DNA from: Thauera sp. GDN1
GTDB taxonomy: Bacteria; Pseudomonadota; Gammaproteobacteria; Burkholderiales; Rhodocyclaceae
Length of the DNA stretch: 64,000 nt
NCBI RefSeq assembly: GCF_029223545.1
Contig: NZ_CP097870.1
Location: 2,790,001 to 2,854,000, forward strand
Direction of reading: 5' to 3'
The translations under genes and the position numbers were made by a program. Below the pieces are notes generated by a model. The model was not told the DNA's origin and did no database searches. It was given only the letters and a program-made list of their open reading frames with translations. This document shows positions 1-9,238 of the stretch, piece after piece (the stretch's first letter is position 1; each line of letters opens with the position of its first letter).

Positions 1-1099
1 CGACGCGCCGGGCGCGTTCGATCGCACGGTGCAGCTTGTCGTCGCCGGTGTCGAGCTGCTCGAGGCTCAGGCGATCGCCGGTGCCACTCGCGGTGTCGGC
101 GCTGCGTGCCGAATCGGCACTCCGCCGCGTGTCCTCGGGCTCGCCCGCACCGGCGAGGGCGAGCGGGCGCAGGCCACGGACCTGGACGTAGATCTCGCCG
201 CCACCCTTGGTGCCGAGCCGGATCAGGTCCCCCGCGCTCGCCTGCGCACGGTCGAGGATGGTGCCGAAGCCGAGCTTGAACAGGTCGCCGAAGCTGGCCG
301 TGGCCGACTCCCCGACCTGGCGCACCAGCCACTCGCGCGCGCTGCGGTTGACGCCGAGGATGGCGCCATCGGGGCCGAGCGCGATCAGGCCCTCCTGCAT
401 GCTGCCGACGTACTCGGGCCGGGTATGGAAGGCGAACACCACGTGCTTGCCGAACTCGTGCTCGAACAGGCGCTTCTCGACCAGCTGCACCGACAGCCGC
501 ACCAGGCCCATGGTGTGGCGCTGGGGATTGCGGTAGTCGCCCGAGATGTCGAAGACGCCGGCGAGCTCGCCGTGCGGATCGAAGATCGGCGACGCGCAGC
601 AGGTCAGGAAGACGTTGCGGTCCAGGTAGTGCTCGGAGCCGAAGACCTCGACCGGGCCGCGCTCGAGCAGCGCGGTGCCGATGCCGTTGGTGCCCAGGCT
701 GGCCTCGTCCCAGCGCGCACCCGGCTGCAGCGCGACGCGCTGCGCACGGTCGACGAAGGCCGGGTCGCCCAGGCTGTGGATGATCATGCCGTCGAGGTCG
801 GCGAGGATGACCATGCTCCCCGAGGCGCGAATCTGGTCGAACACGTGCTCCATGACGCCGCTGGCCAGGTTCAGCAGGCGGCTGCTCTGCTTGCGCGACT
901 CCTCGAGCTGGCCACGCCCGGCGACATCCACCGCCCGCGTGGTACTCGGATCCAAGCCCGAATCGCGGCAGCGCGACCACGAGCGCAGGATCAGCGGAGA
1001 CACGTCGTCTTCGGGCAGCACGCCGCGGCTGAAAAACTTCTCGCGCGCAATCGCGACCCGGTCCTCACGCGCCGGCTTCAACTGCGGCACAGCGTTCAT
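1..1099 (-). CDS. AcoR-type sigma-54-dependent activator, N-terminal part (cut by window edge)
   Basis: Reading from ATG at 1099 (start MNAVPQLKPAREDR, preceded by GGAGGAAG) there are 366 open codons to the window edge. The N-terminus (REKFFSRG, LRSWSRC, DPSTT) and the GAF-like segment (ILADLDGMIIHSLGD, ASLGTNGIGTAL, FDISGDYRNPQ) are the signature of the AcoR family of enhancer-binding proteins. A PAS-like segment follows near residues 230-300 (EGLIALGPDGAILGVNR). The AAA+ and Fis-type HTH domains would lie outside the window. It is divergent from the formate dehydrogenase genes, and a near-perfect sigma-54 promoter lies 167 bp away on the other strand, so local control of that operon is the simplest inference. 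The effector is unknown. Confidence 0.9.
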   Translation of the reverse strand, partial: MNAVPQLKPAREDRVAIAREKFFSRGVLPEDDVSPLILRSWSRCRDSGLDPSTTRAVDVAGRGQLEESRKQSSRLLNLASGVMEHVFDQIRASGSMVILADLDGMIIHSLGDPAFVDRAQRVALQPGARWDEASLGTNGIGTALLERGPVEVFGSEHYLDRNVFLTCCASPIFDPHGELAGVFDISGDYRNPQRHTMGLVRLSVQLVEKRLFEHEFGKHVVFAFHTRPEYVGSMQEGLIALGPDGAILGVNRSAREWLVRQVGESATASFGDLFKLGFGTILDRAQASAGDLIRLGTKGGGEIYVQVRGLRPLALAGAGEPEDTRRSADSARSADTASGTGDRLSLEQLDTGDDKLHRAIERARRV

Positions 1100-1265
1100 G
1101 TCGTCTTCCTCCGGCTCCCCGGAAACGTGGTCCGGGGATGCAGTTTTATGGTTGTGTTCAAAAAAGTAGCACCTGCCCAACATTGAAGCAAATGCAGCCG
1201 CGCCTTTCGCACCCCGACTCGCCGGGATCACGCCGTGGCGGGCTGCGCGGGGGTCCGGCCCCGAC

Positions 1266-1280
1266 TGGCACAAGGTTTGC
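1266..1280 (+). promoter_or_regulatory. Sigma-54 (-24/-12) promoter of the formate dehydrogenase operon
   Basis: TGGCACA-N4-TTGC matches the consensus TGGCACG-N4-TTGC, with the GG and GC dinucleotides exactly 10 nt apart. It points toward the small gene at 1371 and fdhBA, giving a leader of about 80 nt. A divergent AcoR-type activator gene supports the call. Confidence 0.85.
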
Positions 1281-1370
1281 CTGAAAACCGGGCTTGTGTC
1301 ATTCCAGCACAGCCGCCCACACGCACGAACCGCGTCGGCGCACCGACCATCCACCGAGGAGGCGTTCGTC

Positions 1371-1742
1371 ATGCATGCCTGTCCCCTGCCCACCGACTCC
1401 ATCCTGCGCCGGCACTTCGAACAGCTGGCGGCCTCCGCCGGACTGCCGCAAGCGCCGCAGGACTCGATCCTGCAGCGCCACTACCGGCAGCTGCTCGATG
1501 CCCGCCTCGAAGCCCGGCCCGCAGCCGCACGCGCGCACGAGCCCGCGGTGACGGCTGCAGCTGCGGAAGCGAAGGCGGCCCCGAGCGCGCGCCCGGCCAC
1601 CGCGCCCGAAGCGCCTCCGGTGATGCGCAGCCAGCCCGCCCACGCCGCCCGCGAACCCGCGTCGATGCCCGATCGCAACCCGCCGCCGGCGCCGACCACG
1701 AGCTGGTTCAGCCGCCTGCTGGCGCGGATATTCGGCAACTGA
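1371..1742 (+). CDS. Small protein of unknown function upstream of fdhBA
   Basis: A 123-residue protein beginning MHACPLPTDSIL, with GAGGAGG placed well before the ATG. An ATG at 1296 in the same frame has no ribosome binding site. The family is not recognised. Two near-copies of one motif occur in tandem: DSILRRHFEQL at about residues 9-19 and DSILQRHYRQL at about 31-41. An Ala/Pro-rich linker follows, then a short C-terminal amphipathic segment (SWFSRLLARIF). It is the first gene after the sigma-54 promoter and sits 78 bp upstream of fdhB, so it is probably co-expressed with formate dehydrogenase. A role in assembly or partner binding is only a guess. Confidence 0.7.
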   Translation: MHACPLPTDSILRRHFEQLAASAGLPQAPQDSILQRHYRQLLDARLEARPAAARAHEPAVTAAAAEAKAAPSARPATAPEAPPVMRSQPAHAAREPASMPDRNPPPAPTTSWFSRLLARIFGN

Positions 1743-1820
1743 GTCACCCGCCCCCCGCCGCATCATGAACCGGGCGCCGACCCGCAGCCACGACCCCGAC
1801 CACCCAGGAACATCCCAAAG

Positions 1821-3566
1821 ATGGCCGCTTCCACGACCGCCCCGGACAGCCCCGTGCGCCGCAAACCCCGCGCAACCCAGCGCGGCCGGCAACTCGAACC
1901 CGCCGCGCTCGCCGAGATCGAGACCCTGCTCGCCGGCCGCGCGCGCGCCCGCGACCACCTGATCGAGCACCTGCACGCGATCCAGGACGCCTGCGGCCAC
2001 CTCGCGCTGCGCCACCTGCGCGCGCTGGCGCAGTGGATGAACCTGCCGATGGCCGCGGTGTACGAGACCGCCACCTTCTACGCCCACTTCGACATCGTGC
2101 GCGAGGGGGAGATTCCGCCCCCGGCGGTGACCATCCGGGTATGCGATTCGCTGTCCTGCGAGCTCGCCGGCGCACGCACCCTGCATGCGGCGCTCGCCGC
2201 CGAGCTCGACCCGGCGCAGATCCGCGTCGTGCGCGCACCGTGCATGGGCCGCTGCGACAGCGCGCCGGTGGTCGAGGTCGGCCACCGCCACCTCGGCCAC
2301 GCCACGCCGGCCGCGGTGAGCACCCTGCTGCACGGAGCTGGCGACCTGCATCCGGAGCCGATCGTCTGGCCGCGGCTCGACGCCTACCGCAGCGAGGGCG
2401 GTTACGCACTGCTGCAGTCCGTCCGCGACGGCAGCGTCTCCATCGAACGGCTCAGCCAGGTGCTGCAGGACGCCGGCCTGCGCGGACTGGGCGGCGCCGG
2501 CTTCCCCACGTTCAAAAAGTGGGCCTTCGTGCGTGCCGAACCCGCGCCGCGCTACATGGTGATCAACGCCGACGAGGGCGAACCCGGCACCTTCAAGGAC
2601 CGCCATTACCTGGAGCAGGCGCCGCACCGCTTCCTCGAGGGCGCCCTCATCAGCGCCGCGGCGGTGGACGCCGCCGCGCTCTACATCTACCTGCGCGACG
2701 AGTACCCCGGCCTGCACGCGGTCCTGCGCACTGCGATCGCCGAGGTCGAGTCCGCCGGCCTCGCCGCCCCCGGCTACATCGTGTTGCGCCGCGGCGCCGG
2801 CGCCTACATCTGCGGCGAGGAATCGGCGCTGATCGAATCGCTCGAAGGCAAGCCCGGCAAACCGCGTCATCGCCCGCCCTTCGTCGCGCAAAAGGGGCTC
2901 TTCGACCGCCCGACCCTGGTGAACAACGTCGAGACGGTGTACTGGATCCCGCTGCTGTGGCAGCGCGGCGCCGACTGGTTCGCCAGCCAGGGCCGCAACG
3001 GACGCAAGGGCCTGCGCAGCTTCTCGGTCTCCGGCCGGGTGAACAAGCCCGGCGTGCATCTGGCCCCGGCCGGCATCACGCTGCAGGAACTGGTCGACGA
3101 ATACTGCGGCGGCATGGCAGAGGGTCACCGCCTGCTCGCCTACCTGCCCGGCGGCGCCTCGGGTGGCATCCTGCCGGCCAGCAAGGCCGACATCCCGCTC
3201 GACTTCGACACCCTGCAGCCCCACGGCTGCTTCATCGGCTCGGCCGCGGTGGTGGTGATCTCCGACCAGGACGACCTGCGCGCGGTGGCGAAGAACCTGA
3301 TGGCCTTCTTCGCCGACGAGTCCTGCGGCCAGTGCACGCCCTGCCGCGTCGGCACCGAGAAGATGCTCGGCCTGCTCGAACGCGACGAATGGGATGCCGG
3401 CCAGCTCCAGCGCCTCGCCCAGGTCATGCAGGACGCCTCGATCTGCGGCCTCGGCCAGGCCGCGCCCAATCCGGTCACCAGCCTGCTGCGCTTCTTCCCG
3501 GCCGAACTGGCGGAACAGGGCATCAGCCTGCGCCCGGCCGCCGCGAACACGGAATCCGCCTCATGA
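1821..3566 (+). CDS. fdhB: NAD-dependent formate dehydrogenase, fused gamma-beta subunit
   Basis: A 581-residue diaphorase subunit that passes electrons from the formate site to NAD+. Residues 1 to about 165 are a NuoE/FdsG-type thioredoxin-fold domain with [2Fe-2S] ligands C108, C113, C141 and C145. The remainder is NuoF/FdsB-like, with the FMN/NADH region (GLGGAGFPTFKKW, NADEGEPGTFKDR, GAGAYICGEESALIESLEG) and a [4Fe-4S] set C502, C505, C508 and C542. Fusion of the two subunits and the length resemble the two-subunit tungsten enzyme Fdh1AB of Methylobacterium rather than FdsGBA. The TGA overlaps the fdhA ATG (ATGA), implying translational coupling. Confidence 0.93.
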   Translation: MAASTTAPDSPVRRKPRATQRGRQLEPAALAEIETLLAGRARARDHLIEHLHAIQDACGHLALRHLRALAQWMNLPMAAVYETATFYAHFDIVREGEIPPPAVTIRVCDSLSCELAGARTLHAALAAELDPAQIRVVRAPCMGRCDSAPVVEVGHRHLGHATPAAVSTLLHGAGDLHPEPIVWPRLDAYRSEGGYALLQSVRDGSVSIERLSQVLQDAGLRGLGGAGFPTFKKWAFVRAEPAPRYMVINADEGEPGTFKDRHYLEQAPHRFLEGALISAAAVDAAALYIYLRDEYPGLHAVLRTAIAEVESAGLAAPGYIVLRRGAGAYICGEESALIESLEGKPGKPRHRPPFVAQKGLFDRPTLVNNVETVYWIPLLWQRGADWFASQGRNGRKGLRSFSVSGRVNKPGVHLAPAGITLQELVDEYCGGMAEGHRLLAYLPGGASGGILPASKADIPLDFDTLQPHGCFIGSAAVVVISDQDDLRAVAKNLMAFFADESCGQCTPCRVGTEKMLGLLERDEWDAGQLQRLAQVMQDASICGLGQAAPNPVTSLLRFFPAELAEQGISLRPAAANTESAS

Positions 3567-6424
3567 GCACGCTCGCCTCCGCACCCTCAGCCTCTCCGTC
3601 CCCCTCATCCCCGGCTCCCTCCTTGACTGCCACGCCGGACGCCTTCGAGCTCACCCTCGACGGCGTCCGCGTGCAGGCTTTTTCGGGAGAAACCCTGTGG
3701 CAGGTCGCCAAACGCGCCGGCGAACGCATCCCGCACCTGTGCTTCAAGGACGCGCCCGGCTACCGTGCCGACGGCAACTGCCGCGCCTGCATGGTCGAGA
3801 TCGAGGGCGAGCGCACGCTGGCCGCAAGCTGCATCCGCCCGGCCATGCCCGGCATGGTGGTCAGGAGCGCCAGCTCGGAACGCGTGCGCAACGCGCGCGA
3901 GGGCGTCATGGAGCTGCTGCTCGCCGACCAGCCGGCGCGCGCCGACAGCCCCGACCGCTCCAGCCACTTCTGGGAGATGGTCGACCTGATGGCGCTCGAC
4001 ATCGACGCGCCGGACGCCCCGCACGCCCGACTGCCCCAGCGCCGCGAGGCCCCCACCGCGCCCGACACCTCGCACACCGCGATGCACGTGAACCTCGACG
4101 CCTGCATAGCCTGCAACCTGTGCGTGCGCGCCTGCCGCGAGGTGCAGGTGAATGACGTCATCGGCCTCGCCCACCGCGGCGCGGCCTCGAAGATCGTGTT
4201 CGACTTCGACGACGCGATGGGCGACAGCACCTGCGTGGCCTGTGGCGAATGCGTGCAGGCCTGCCCCACCGGCGCGCTGATGCCCAGCCGCATCGTCGAT
4301 GAGCACGGCCGCGGCGACTCGGCCTGCGCCGACCGCAAGGTCGATTCGGTCTGCCCCTACTGCGGCGTCGGCTGCCAGCTCACCTATCACGTCAAGGACG
4401 AGAAGATCGTCTTCGTCGAAGGCCGCAACGGGCCATCGAACGAGAACCGCCTGTGCGTGAAGGGCCGCTTCGGCTTCGACTACCCCAACCACCCGTCCCG
4501 CCTCACCGTGCCGCTGATCCGCCGCGAAGGCGTGCCCAAGGGCCTCGACCCGGACTTCGACCCCGCCAAGCCGCTCACCCACTTCCGAGTCGCGAGCTGG
4601 GACGAGGCGCTCGACCTCGCCGCCGCCGGCCTGCGCCGGCTGCGCGACGAGCACGGCCCCGACGCGCTCGCCGGCTTCGGCAGCGCCAAGTGCTCCAACG
4701 AGGAAGCCTGGCTGTTCCAGAAGCTGGTGCGCACCGGCTTCCATTCCAATCACGTGGACCACTGCACCCGGCTGTGCCACGCCAGCTCGGTGGCGGCGCT
4801 GATCGAGTGCATCGGCTCGGGCGCGGTCACCGCCTCCTTCATGCAGGCGCAGCAGGCCGACGTCGTCATCCTCACCGGCTGCAACCCGACGGTGAATCAC
4901 CCGGTCGCCGCCACCTACTTCAAGCAGGCGGCCAAGCGCGGCACCAAGCTCATCGTGCTCGACCCGCGCGGCATCACCATGGGCGCCCACGCCCACCGCA
5001 TGGTGCGCTTCACCCCGGGCAGCGACGTGTCGCTGTTCAACGCCATGCTCAACGTCATCGTCACCGAACACCTGTACGACGAGGCCTACATCGCCGCCCA
5101 CACCGAAGGCTTCGAGGCGCTCAAGGCCCACGTGCTGCCGATGACGCCCGAGGCCATGTCGCCGGCCTGCGGCGTCGCACCCGACGAGATCCGCGACATC
5201 GCCCGCCTGTACGCGAACGCCGAGCGCGCGATGATCTTCTGGGGCATGGGCATCTCGCAGCACACCCACGGCACCGACAACGCGCGCTGCCTGATCTCGC
5301 TCGCGCTCGCCACCGGCCAGATCGGCCGCCCCGGCACCGGCCTGCATCCGCTGCGCGGGCAGAACAACGTGCAGGGCGCCTCCGACGCCGGCCTGATCCC
5401 GATGGTCTTCCCCGACTACCAGCCGGTGGGCGACGCGCAGATCCGCGCCGCGTTCGAGGAGCTGTGGAACACGCCGCTGCATGACAAGCCCGGCCTCACC
5501 GTGGTCGAGATCATGCATGCCATCCACGCCGGCACCATCCGCGGCATGTACATCCAGGGCGAGAACCCGGCGATGTCCGACCCCGATCTGGCGCACGCGC
5601 GCGGCGCGCTCGCCATGCTCGAACACCTCGTGGTGCAGGACCTCTTCGTCACCGAGACCGCGCAGTTCGCCGACGTCATCCTGCCCGCCTCGTCCTGGGC
5701 CGAGAAGGACGGCACCGTCACCAACACCAACCGCCAGGTGCAGATGGGCCGCGCCGCCGTGCCCCTGCCCGGCGACGCCAGGCCCGACTGGTGGATCATC
5801 CAGGAGATCGCCCGCCGCCTCGGCCTCGACTGGCATTACACCCACCCGCGCGACGTGTTCGCGGAGATGAAGCGCGGCATGCACTCGCTCGACCACATCA
5901 GCTGGGAACGCCTGGACGCAGAGGAATCGGTGACCTACCCCTGCCCCGCCGACGACGCCCCCGGCATGGACGTGGTGTTCGGCGACCGCTTCCCCACTGC
6001 CAGCGGCCGCGCGCGCTTCCGCCCCACGGTGCCGCTGCCGCCCGACGAGCCGATCGACGACCTCTGGCCCACCGTGCTGATCACCGGCCGCCAGCTCGAA
6101 CACTGGCACACCGGATCGATGACCCGCCGCGCCACCGTGCTCGACGCGCTGGAACCGGCGGCCGTGGCCACCCTGGCGCCGGGCGAACTCGCCCGCCTCG
6201 GCCTCGAACCGGGCGCAGCGCTCGCCATCGAGACCCGCCGCGGCAAGATCACGCTCACCGCGCGCACCGACCCGCTGATGCCCGAAGGCATGGTCTTCGT
6301 GCCCTTCTGCTATGTGGAGGCGGCGGCGAACATCCTGACCAACCCGGCCCTCGATCCGTACGGGAAGATTCCGGAGTTCAAGTACGCGGCGTGCAGACTG
6401 GCGGTGGGTGCTCGCGCAGCATAG
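3563..6424 (+). CDS. fdhA: Formate dehydrogenase catalytic alpha subunit (Mo/W-bisPGD)
   Basis: A 953-residue subunit that oxidises formate to CO2. After a Ser/Pro/Ala-rich tail of about 25 residues comes a NuoG-type [2Fe-2S] domain (GNCRACMVEIEG), then two [4Fe-4S] ferredoxin motifs (CIACNLCVRAC, CVACGECVQACPTG), the MopB [4Fe-4S] domain (CPYCGVGC, later LCVKGRFG) and the molybdopterin domains. The probable metal ligand is C405 in HCTRLCHASS, a cysteine rather than selenocysteine. Whether the metal is Mo or W cannot be told from sequence. It overlaps fdhB by 4 nt. No fdsC/fdhD-type accessory gene follows in the window. Confidence 0.94.
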   Translation: MSTLASAPSASPSPSSPAPSLTATPDAFELTLDGVRVQAFSGETLWQVAKRAGERIPHLCFKDAPGYRADGNCRACMVEIEGERTLAASCIRPAMPGMVVRSASSERVRNAREGVMELLLADQPARADSPDRSSHFWEMVDLMALDIDAPDAPHARLPQRREAPTAPDTSHTAMHVNLDACIACNLCVRACREVQVNDVIGLAHRGAASKIVFDFDDAMGDSTCVACGECVQACPTGALMPSRIVDEHGRGDSACADRKVDSVCPYCGVGCQLTYHVKDEKIVFVEGRNGPSNENRLCVKGRFGFDYPNHPSRLTVPLIRREGVPKGLDPDFDPAKPLTHFRVASWDEALDLAAAGLRRLRDEHGPDALAGFGSAKCSNEEAWLFQKLVRTGFHSNHVDHCTRLCHASSVAALIECIGSGAVTASFMQAQQADVVILTGCNPTVNHPVAATYFKQAAKRGTKLIVLDPRGITMGAHAHRMVRFTPGSDVSLFNAMLNVIVTEHLYDEAYIAAHTEGFEALKAHVLPMTPEAMSPACGVAPDEIRDIARLYANAERAMIFWGMGISQHTHGTDNARCLISLALATGQIGRPGTGLHPLRGQNNVQGASDAGLIPMVFPDYQPVGDAQIRAAFEELWNTPLHDKPGLTVVEIMHAIHAGTIRGMYIQGENPAMSDPDLAHARGALAMLEHLVVQDLFVTETAQFADVILPASSWAEKDGTVTNTNRQVQMGRAAVPLPGDARPDWWIIQEIARRLGLDWHYTHPRDVFAEMKRGMHSLDHISWERLDAEESVTYPCPADDAPGMDVVFGDRFPTASGRARFRPTVPLPPDEPIDDLWPTVLITGRQLEHWHTGSMTRRATVLDALEPAAVATLAPGELARLGLEPGAALAIETRRGKITLTARTDPLMPEGMVFVPFCYVEAAANILTNPALDPYGKIPEFKYAACRLAVGARAA

Positions 6425-6466
6425 TACGGCACTGCTCGGTCGCTCCCCGACGCGGCCGGGCCGCAA

Positions 6467-6916
6467 TCACGCGCGCCGCTGCACCACGAGGTTCGCCACA
6501 TAGACCTGCAGCGCCTCGTCGTCCTGGTTGAGCGTCGTCACCCGCAGCTTGACGATGCCCTGCTCCGGGCGCGACTTCGACGGGCGGACCTCGAGCACCT
6601 CGGTCTCGAGGCGCAACTCGTCCCCGGGCCGCGCCGGCCGCGGCCAGCGCAGTTCCTCGAGGCCGGCGCCGATCACGCCGCCGGCCGGGCGGAATTCGCT
6701 GTCCACCAGCAGCCGCATGGTCATGGCTGCAGTGTGCCAGCCGCTGGCCGCCAACCCGCGGAACAGCGTGGCCTGCGCCGCCGCCTCGTCGAGGTGGAAG
6801 GGCTGCGGGTCGAATTCGGCAGCAAAGGACCGGATCGCGTCGAGGTCGAGCGTGCGGCGGCCGGAGCCGAATTTCTGGCCCACGGCGAGGTCGTCGAGGT
6901 AGTGAGGCTCTGTCAT
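6467..6916 (-). CDS. MaoC-like (hot-dog) dehydratase
   Basis: A 149-residue single hot-dog protein starting MTEPHYLDDLAVGQKF. The MaoC features are visible: DAIRSFAAEFDPQPFHLDEAAA carries the usual Asp/His pair, followed by ASGWHTAAMTMRL and a C-terminal strand motif. Proteins of this type hydrate enoyl-CoA substrates, but many are uncharacterised. The ATG at 6916 was chosen because upstream residues do not resemble the family. It converges on fdhA and has no evident link to C1 metabolism. Confidence 0.85.
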   Translation of the reverse strand: MTEPHYLDDLAVGQKFGSGRRTLDLDAIRSFAAEFDPQPFHLDEAAAQATLFRGLAASGWHTAAMTMRLLVDSEFRPAGGVIGAGLEELRWPRPARPGDELRLETEVLEVRPSKSRPEQGIVKLRVTTLNQDDEALQVYVANLVVQRRA

Positions 6917-6993
6917 TTTCAAGGCTCCATGGTTGTGGCGCACCCGATTGTGCCTACCGGGCAGGTCGCGGACAAACGCACGAGCCGGACGAC

Positions 6994-7162
6994 GTGGTTC
7001 GCGCCACGCTGCTGGTGACGACGCTGCAACCACACTGGCCCGCCTGGCAACAGCGCTACAGCCGCCTGTCGCAGGCGCAGATCGCGACCATCCCGCGCAT
7101 CCACTTCGACCAGAGCCTGATGGCGATCGAGGCGGCGCGGCGGCAGACGGGTGACGCTCTCA
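6994..7162 (+). pseudogene. Possible remnant of a LysR-type effector-binding domain
   Basis: A short open segment encodes HWPAWQQRY and, later, IHFDQSLMAIEAARRQTGDAL. This is reminiscent of the C-terminal half of GcvA-class LysR regulators, where a W..W motif precedes a F-S-LAIEAA-GQGVAL-type segment. There is no start region or HTH and the similarity stops abruptly. It occupies the 243-bp gap between two minus-strand genes. The call rests on weak resemblance only. Confidence 0.2.
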
Positions 7163-7534
7163 CCCCGACACGCAGCCACCGATCCCCGGCTTCATCTCCA
7201 CGATGATGACGTGGGTCGGCGTGTCGCCGACGTTTTCACCGACGTGCACCTGCGCGGGCGACCACATCACCTCTCCCGCCGCGAACTGGCGCTGTAGCAC
7301 CCGGCCGTCATCGAGCGCGAGCCGCCTGCTGAAGGGCGACAGCGCGTAGAGGACGAAGGGCGGGTGGCGGTGCTGATGGGTCTTTTCCCCGGGGCGATCC
7401 GCGTAATCGAGCACCCGTACGCAGTCGTTCTCCAGAATCACCCTGTACTTGTCGGGGTCCGTCACGACGGGATCCTGCGCCGATGCCGCGGTCGCCACGG
7501 CCATCAGGGCGGCGGTGAAGAGCAAGCGGAACAT
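7160..7534 (-). CDS. Exported cupin-domain protein
   Basis: A 124-residue protein with a cleavable signal peptide (MFRLLFTAALMAVATAASAQ) followed by a single small cupin. THQHRHPPFVLYAL carries metal-binding histidines, followed by the glycine motif GEVMWSPAQVH. Such proteins are usually annotated as cupin or BauB-like. Substrate unknown. Confidence 0.8.
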   Translation of the reverse strand: MFRLLFTAALMAVATAASAQDPVVTDPDKYRVILENDCVRVLDYADRPGEKTHQHRHPPFVLYALSPFSRRLALDDGRVLQRQFAAGEVMWSPAQVHVGENVGDTPTHVIIVEMKPGIGGCVSG

Positions 7535-7637
7535 GAGGCCTCCTCCTGTCGAAAATCGGGCTGCGAAGGAAAAGGACCCGCAGATACTGACGTGCGGCCC
7601 CGTTCATTCACCTCGGGCAGCCGGCGTGCGCCCCACG

Positions 7638-8057
7638 CTAGCCCGGCTTCATCGCGATCACCATCCACTGCACGCCGAAACGGTCGGTCACCATGCCGAA
7701 GCTCGCCGCGAAGAAGGTCTCTGCCAGCGGCATCTGCACCCGGCCACCGTCGGCCAGCGCGGCGAAGCGGCGTTCGGCCTCGGCGGGGTCGGCCACCGAC
7801 AGCGTCAGCGAAAAGCCCGCAAAGCCCGCCTCTTCACTACAGCCGCCATCCGACGCCATCACCACCGACTCGCCGATGCGCATGCTGGCGTGCATCACCT
7901 TGTCGTCCCAGCCGGGGGGAATCGCCCCCGGCGGCGGCTCATCGGGACTTTCCCGGAAGCGCATCAAGGTCTCGACTTCCGCGCCCAGTGCGGTCCGGTA
8001 GAAGCTCAGCGCCTCCTCGCAGCGGCCGCCGAAGTTCAGATAGGGTTGGACCTGCAT
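7638..8057 (-). CDS. VOC-family (PhnB-like glyoxalase fold) protein
   Basis: 139 residues starting MQVQPYLNFGGRCEEALSFY, the usual opening of PhnB/DUF1338-like VOC proteins, and ending DRFGVQWMVIAM. An in-frame ATG 63 nt upstream exists, but GAGGAG lies directly before the ATG at 8057. PhnB-like proteins rarely have a known reaction; none is claimed here. Confidence 0.88.
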   Translation of the reverse strand: MQVQPYLNFGGRCEEALSFYRTALGAEVETLMRFRESPDEPPPGAIPPGWDDKVMHASMRIGESVVMASDGGCSEEAGFAGFSLTLSVADPAEAERRFAALADGGRVQMPLAETFFAASFGMVTDRFGVQWMVIAMKPG

Positions 8058-8154
8058 GATCGGTCTCCTCTGCAGTCCGGGGCTGTCTGCCCACGGACTT
8101 TCACTGTAGACCATGTCCAATTCCTGGTAACCGACGGCCGCAAGGCGACGAGCT

Positions 8155-9093
8155 TCAGCCGACCGTACCGCTCACCCACAGGAAGGCACTGATGGTGAAG
8201 AAGGAGGTCACCGTGGTCGCCACCAGCGCCGCGGCGCACAGCCCTTCCTGGCCATACTTCTGCGCGAGGATCGGATAGATGCTCATCATCGGCATGCAGG
8301 CATTGAGCACCGCTGCGGTCTGCAGCTCTGCCCCGTCGAGCGGCAGCGCGAGGAAGGCGAGGTAGACCACCAGCGGATGCAGCAGCAGCTTGCCGGCCAC
8401 GATCAGACCGATGTCCCCGGCGGCAATCCTCACCTTCAGGCCCGCCAGGGTGCCGCCGATGTAGAACAGCGCCACCGGCGCGGCGGTGCTGCCGAGCAGT
8501 TCGGTCGCGCGCGCTGCGGGCAGCGGCAGCTTCAAGCCCAGCGCCGACAGCGCGACCCCGGCAAGGATGGCGAGGATCATCGGGTTCCTCGCCAGGCTCA
8601 GCACGATGCCGCGCAGCACCAGCGGCCACCGCCCCCCGCCACCGCCACCGAGCTCGGCCAGCGCCATCAGCAGCGGGAACATGATGAGCGCCTCGACCAT
8701 CGCATACACCGCCAGCGCTGCGCTGGCGGTCGCCGGCGACAGCTGCTGTGCGATCGGAAAGCCGATGAAGGCGCTGTTCGAGACCGACATCCCCATCGCC
8801 AGCACGGCCGCCATCTGCAGCTTGCGTCGCAGCACCGTCATCGCCAGCGCCGCCACCAGACCGACCACCGCCAGTGAACCGAGCGCATAGGGCAGCAGCA
8901 GGTCGAGGCGCAGCTTCTGGGTGACCGAGCCGGCCGACATCGCGGTAAACAGCAGCGCCGGCAGCGCGAAGTTGATCACGAACACACCGAGCGCGCGCAT
9001 GTCGGTGGTGGCCAGCACCCGCAGGCGCACCGCGGCGAAGCCCACGGCGATGAGGATGAAGATCGGGCCGGTGATGGCCAGGATGGCGAGCAT
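8155..9093 (-). CDS. AEC-family (auxin efflux carrier-like) transporter
   Basis: A 312-residue integral membrane protein with about ten hydrophobic segments and the N-terminal FAVGF/FALPALLF pattern of AEC (2.A.69) permeases, which export or import carboxylates such as malonate or malate. The substrate is not deducible. Separated from the VOC gene by about 100 bp; no partner gene. Confidence 0.88.
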   Translation of the reverse strand: MLAILAITGPIFILIAVGFAAVRLRVLATTDMRALGVFVINFALPALLFTAMSAGSVTQKLRLDLLLPYALGSLAVVGLVAALAMTVLRRKLQMAAVLAMGMSVSNSAFIGFPIAQQLSPATASAALAVYAMVEALIMFPLLMALAELGGGGGGRWPLVLRGIVLSLARNPMILAILAGVALSALGLKLPLPAARATELLGSTAAPVALFYIGGTLAGLKVRIAAGDIGLIVAGKLLLHPLVVYLAFLALPLDGAELQTAAVLNACMPMMSIYPILAQKYGQEGLCAAALVATTVTSFFTISAFLWVSGTVG

Positions 9094-9238
9094 AGGGGAC
9101 GTCTGCGTCTTGAAGAAAAGGCGGGATCGATGACATCCCTTAGCAACCGCAGACGTAAGTCTACAGGCACACGATTGACGCCGACGACCGGCGCCGCTTT
9201 AACATCAGTTGTTAACCAATAGTGATTGAGTTGCCGTC

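Noticed and set aside
3605..6466. A 953-codon open frame on the minus strand opposite fdhA
   Set aside because: A shadow of GC-rich codon bias: the translation is His/Val/Gly/Arg-rich with no recognisable domain, while the opposite strand encodes clear formate dehydrogenase.
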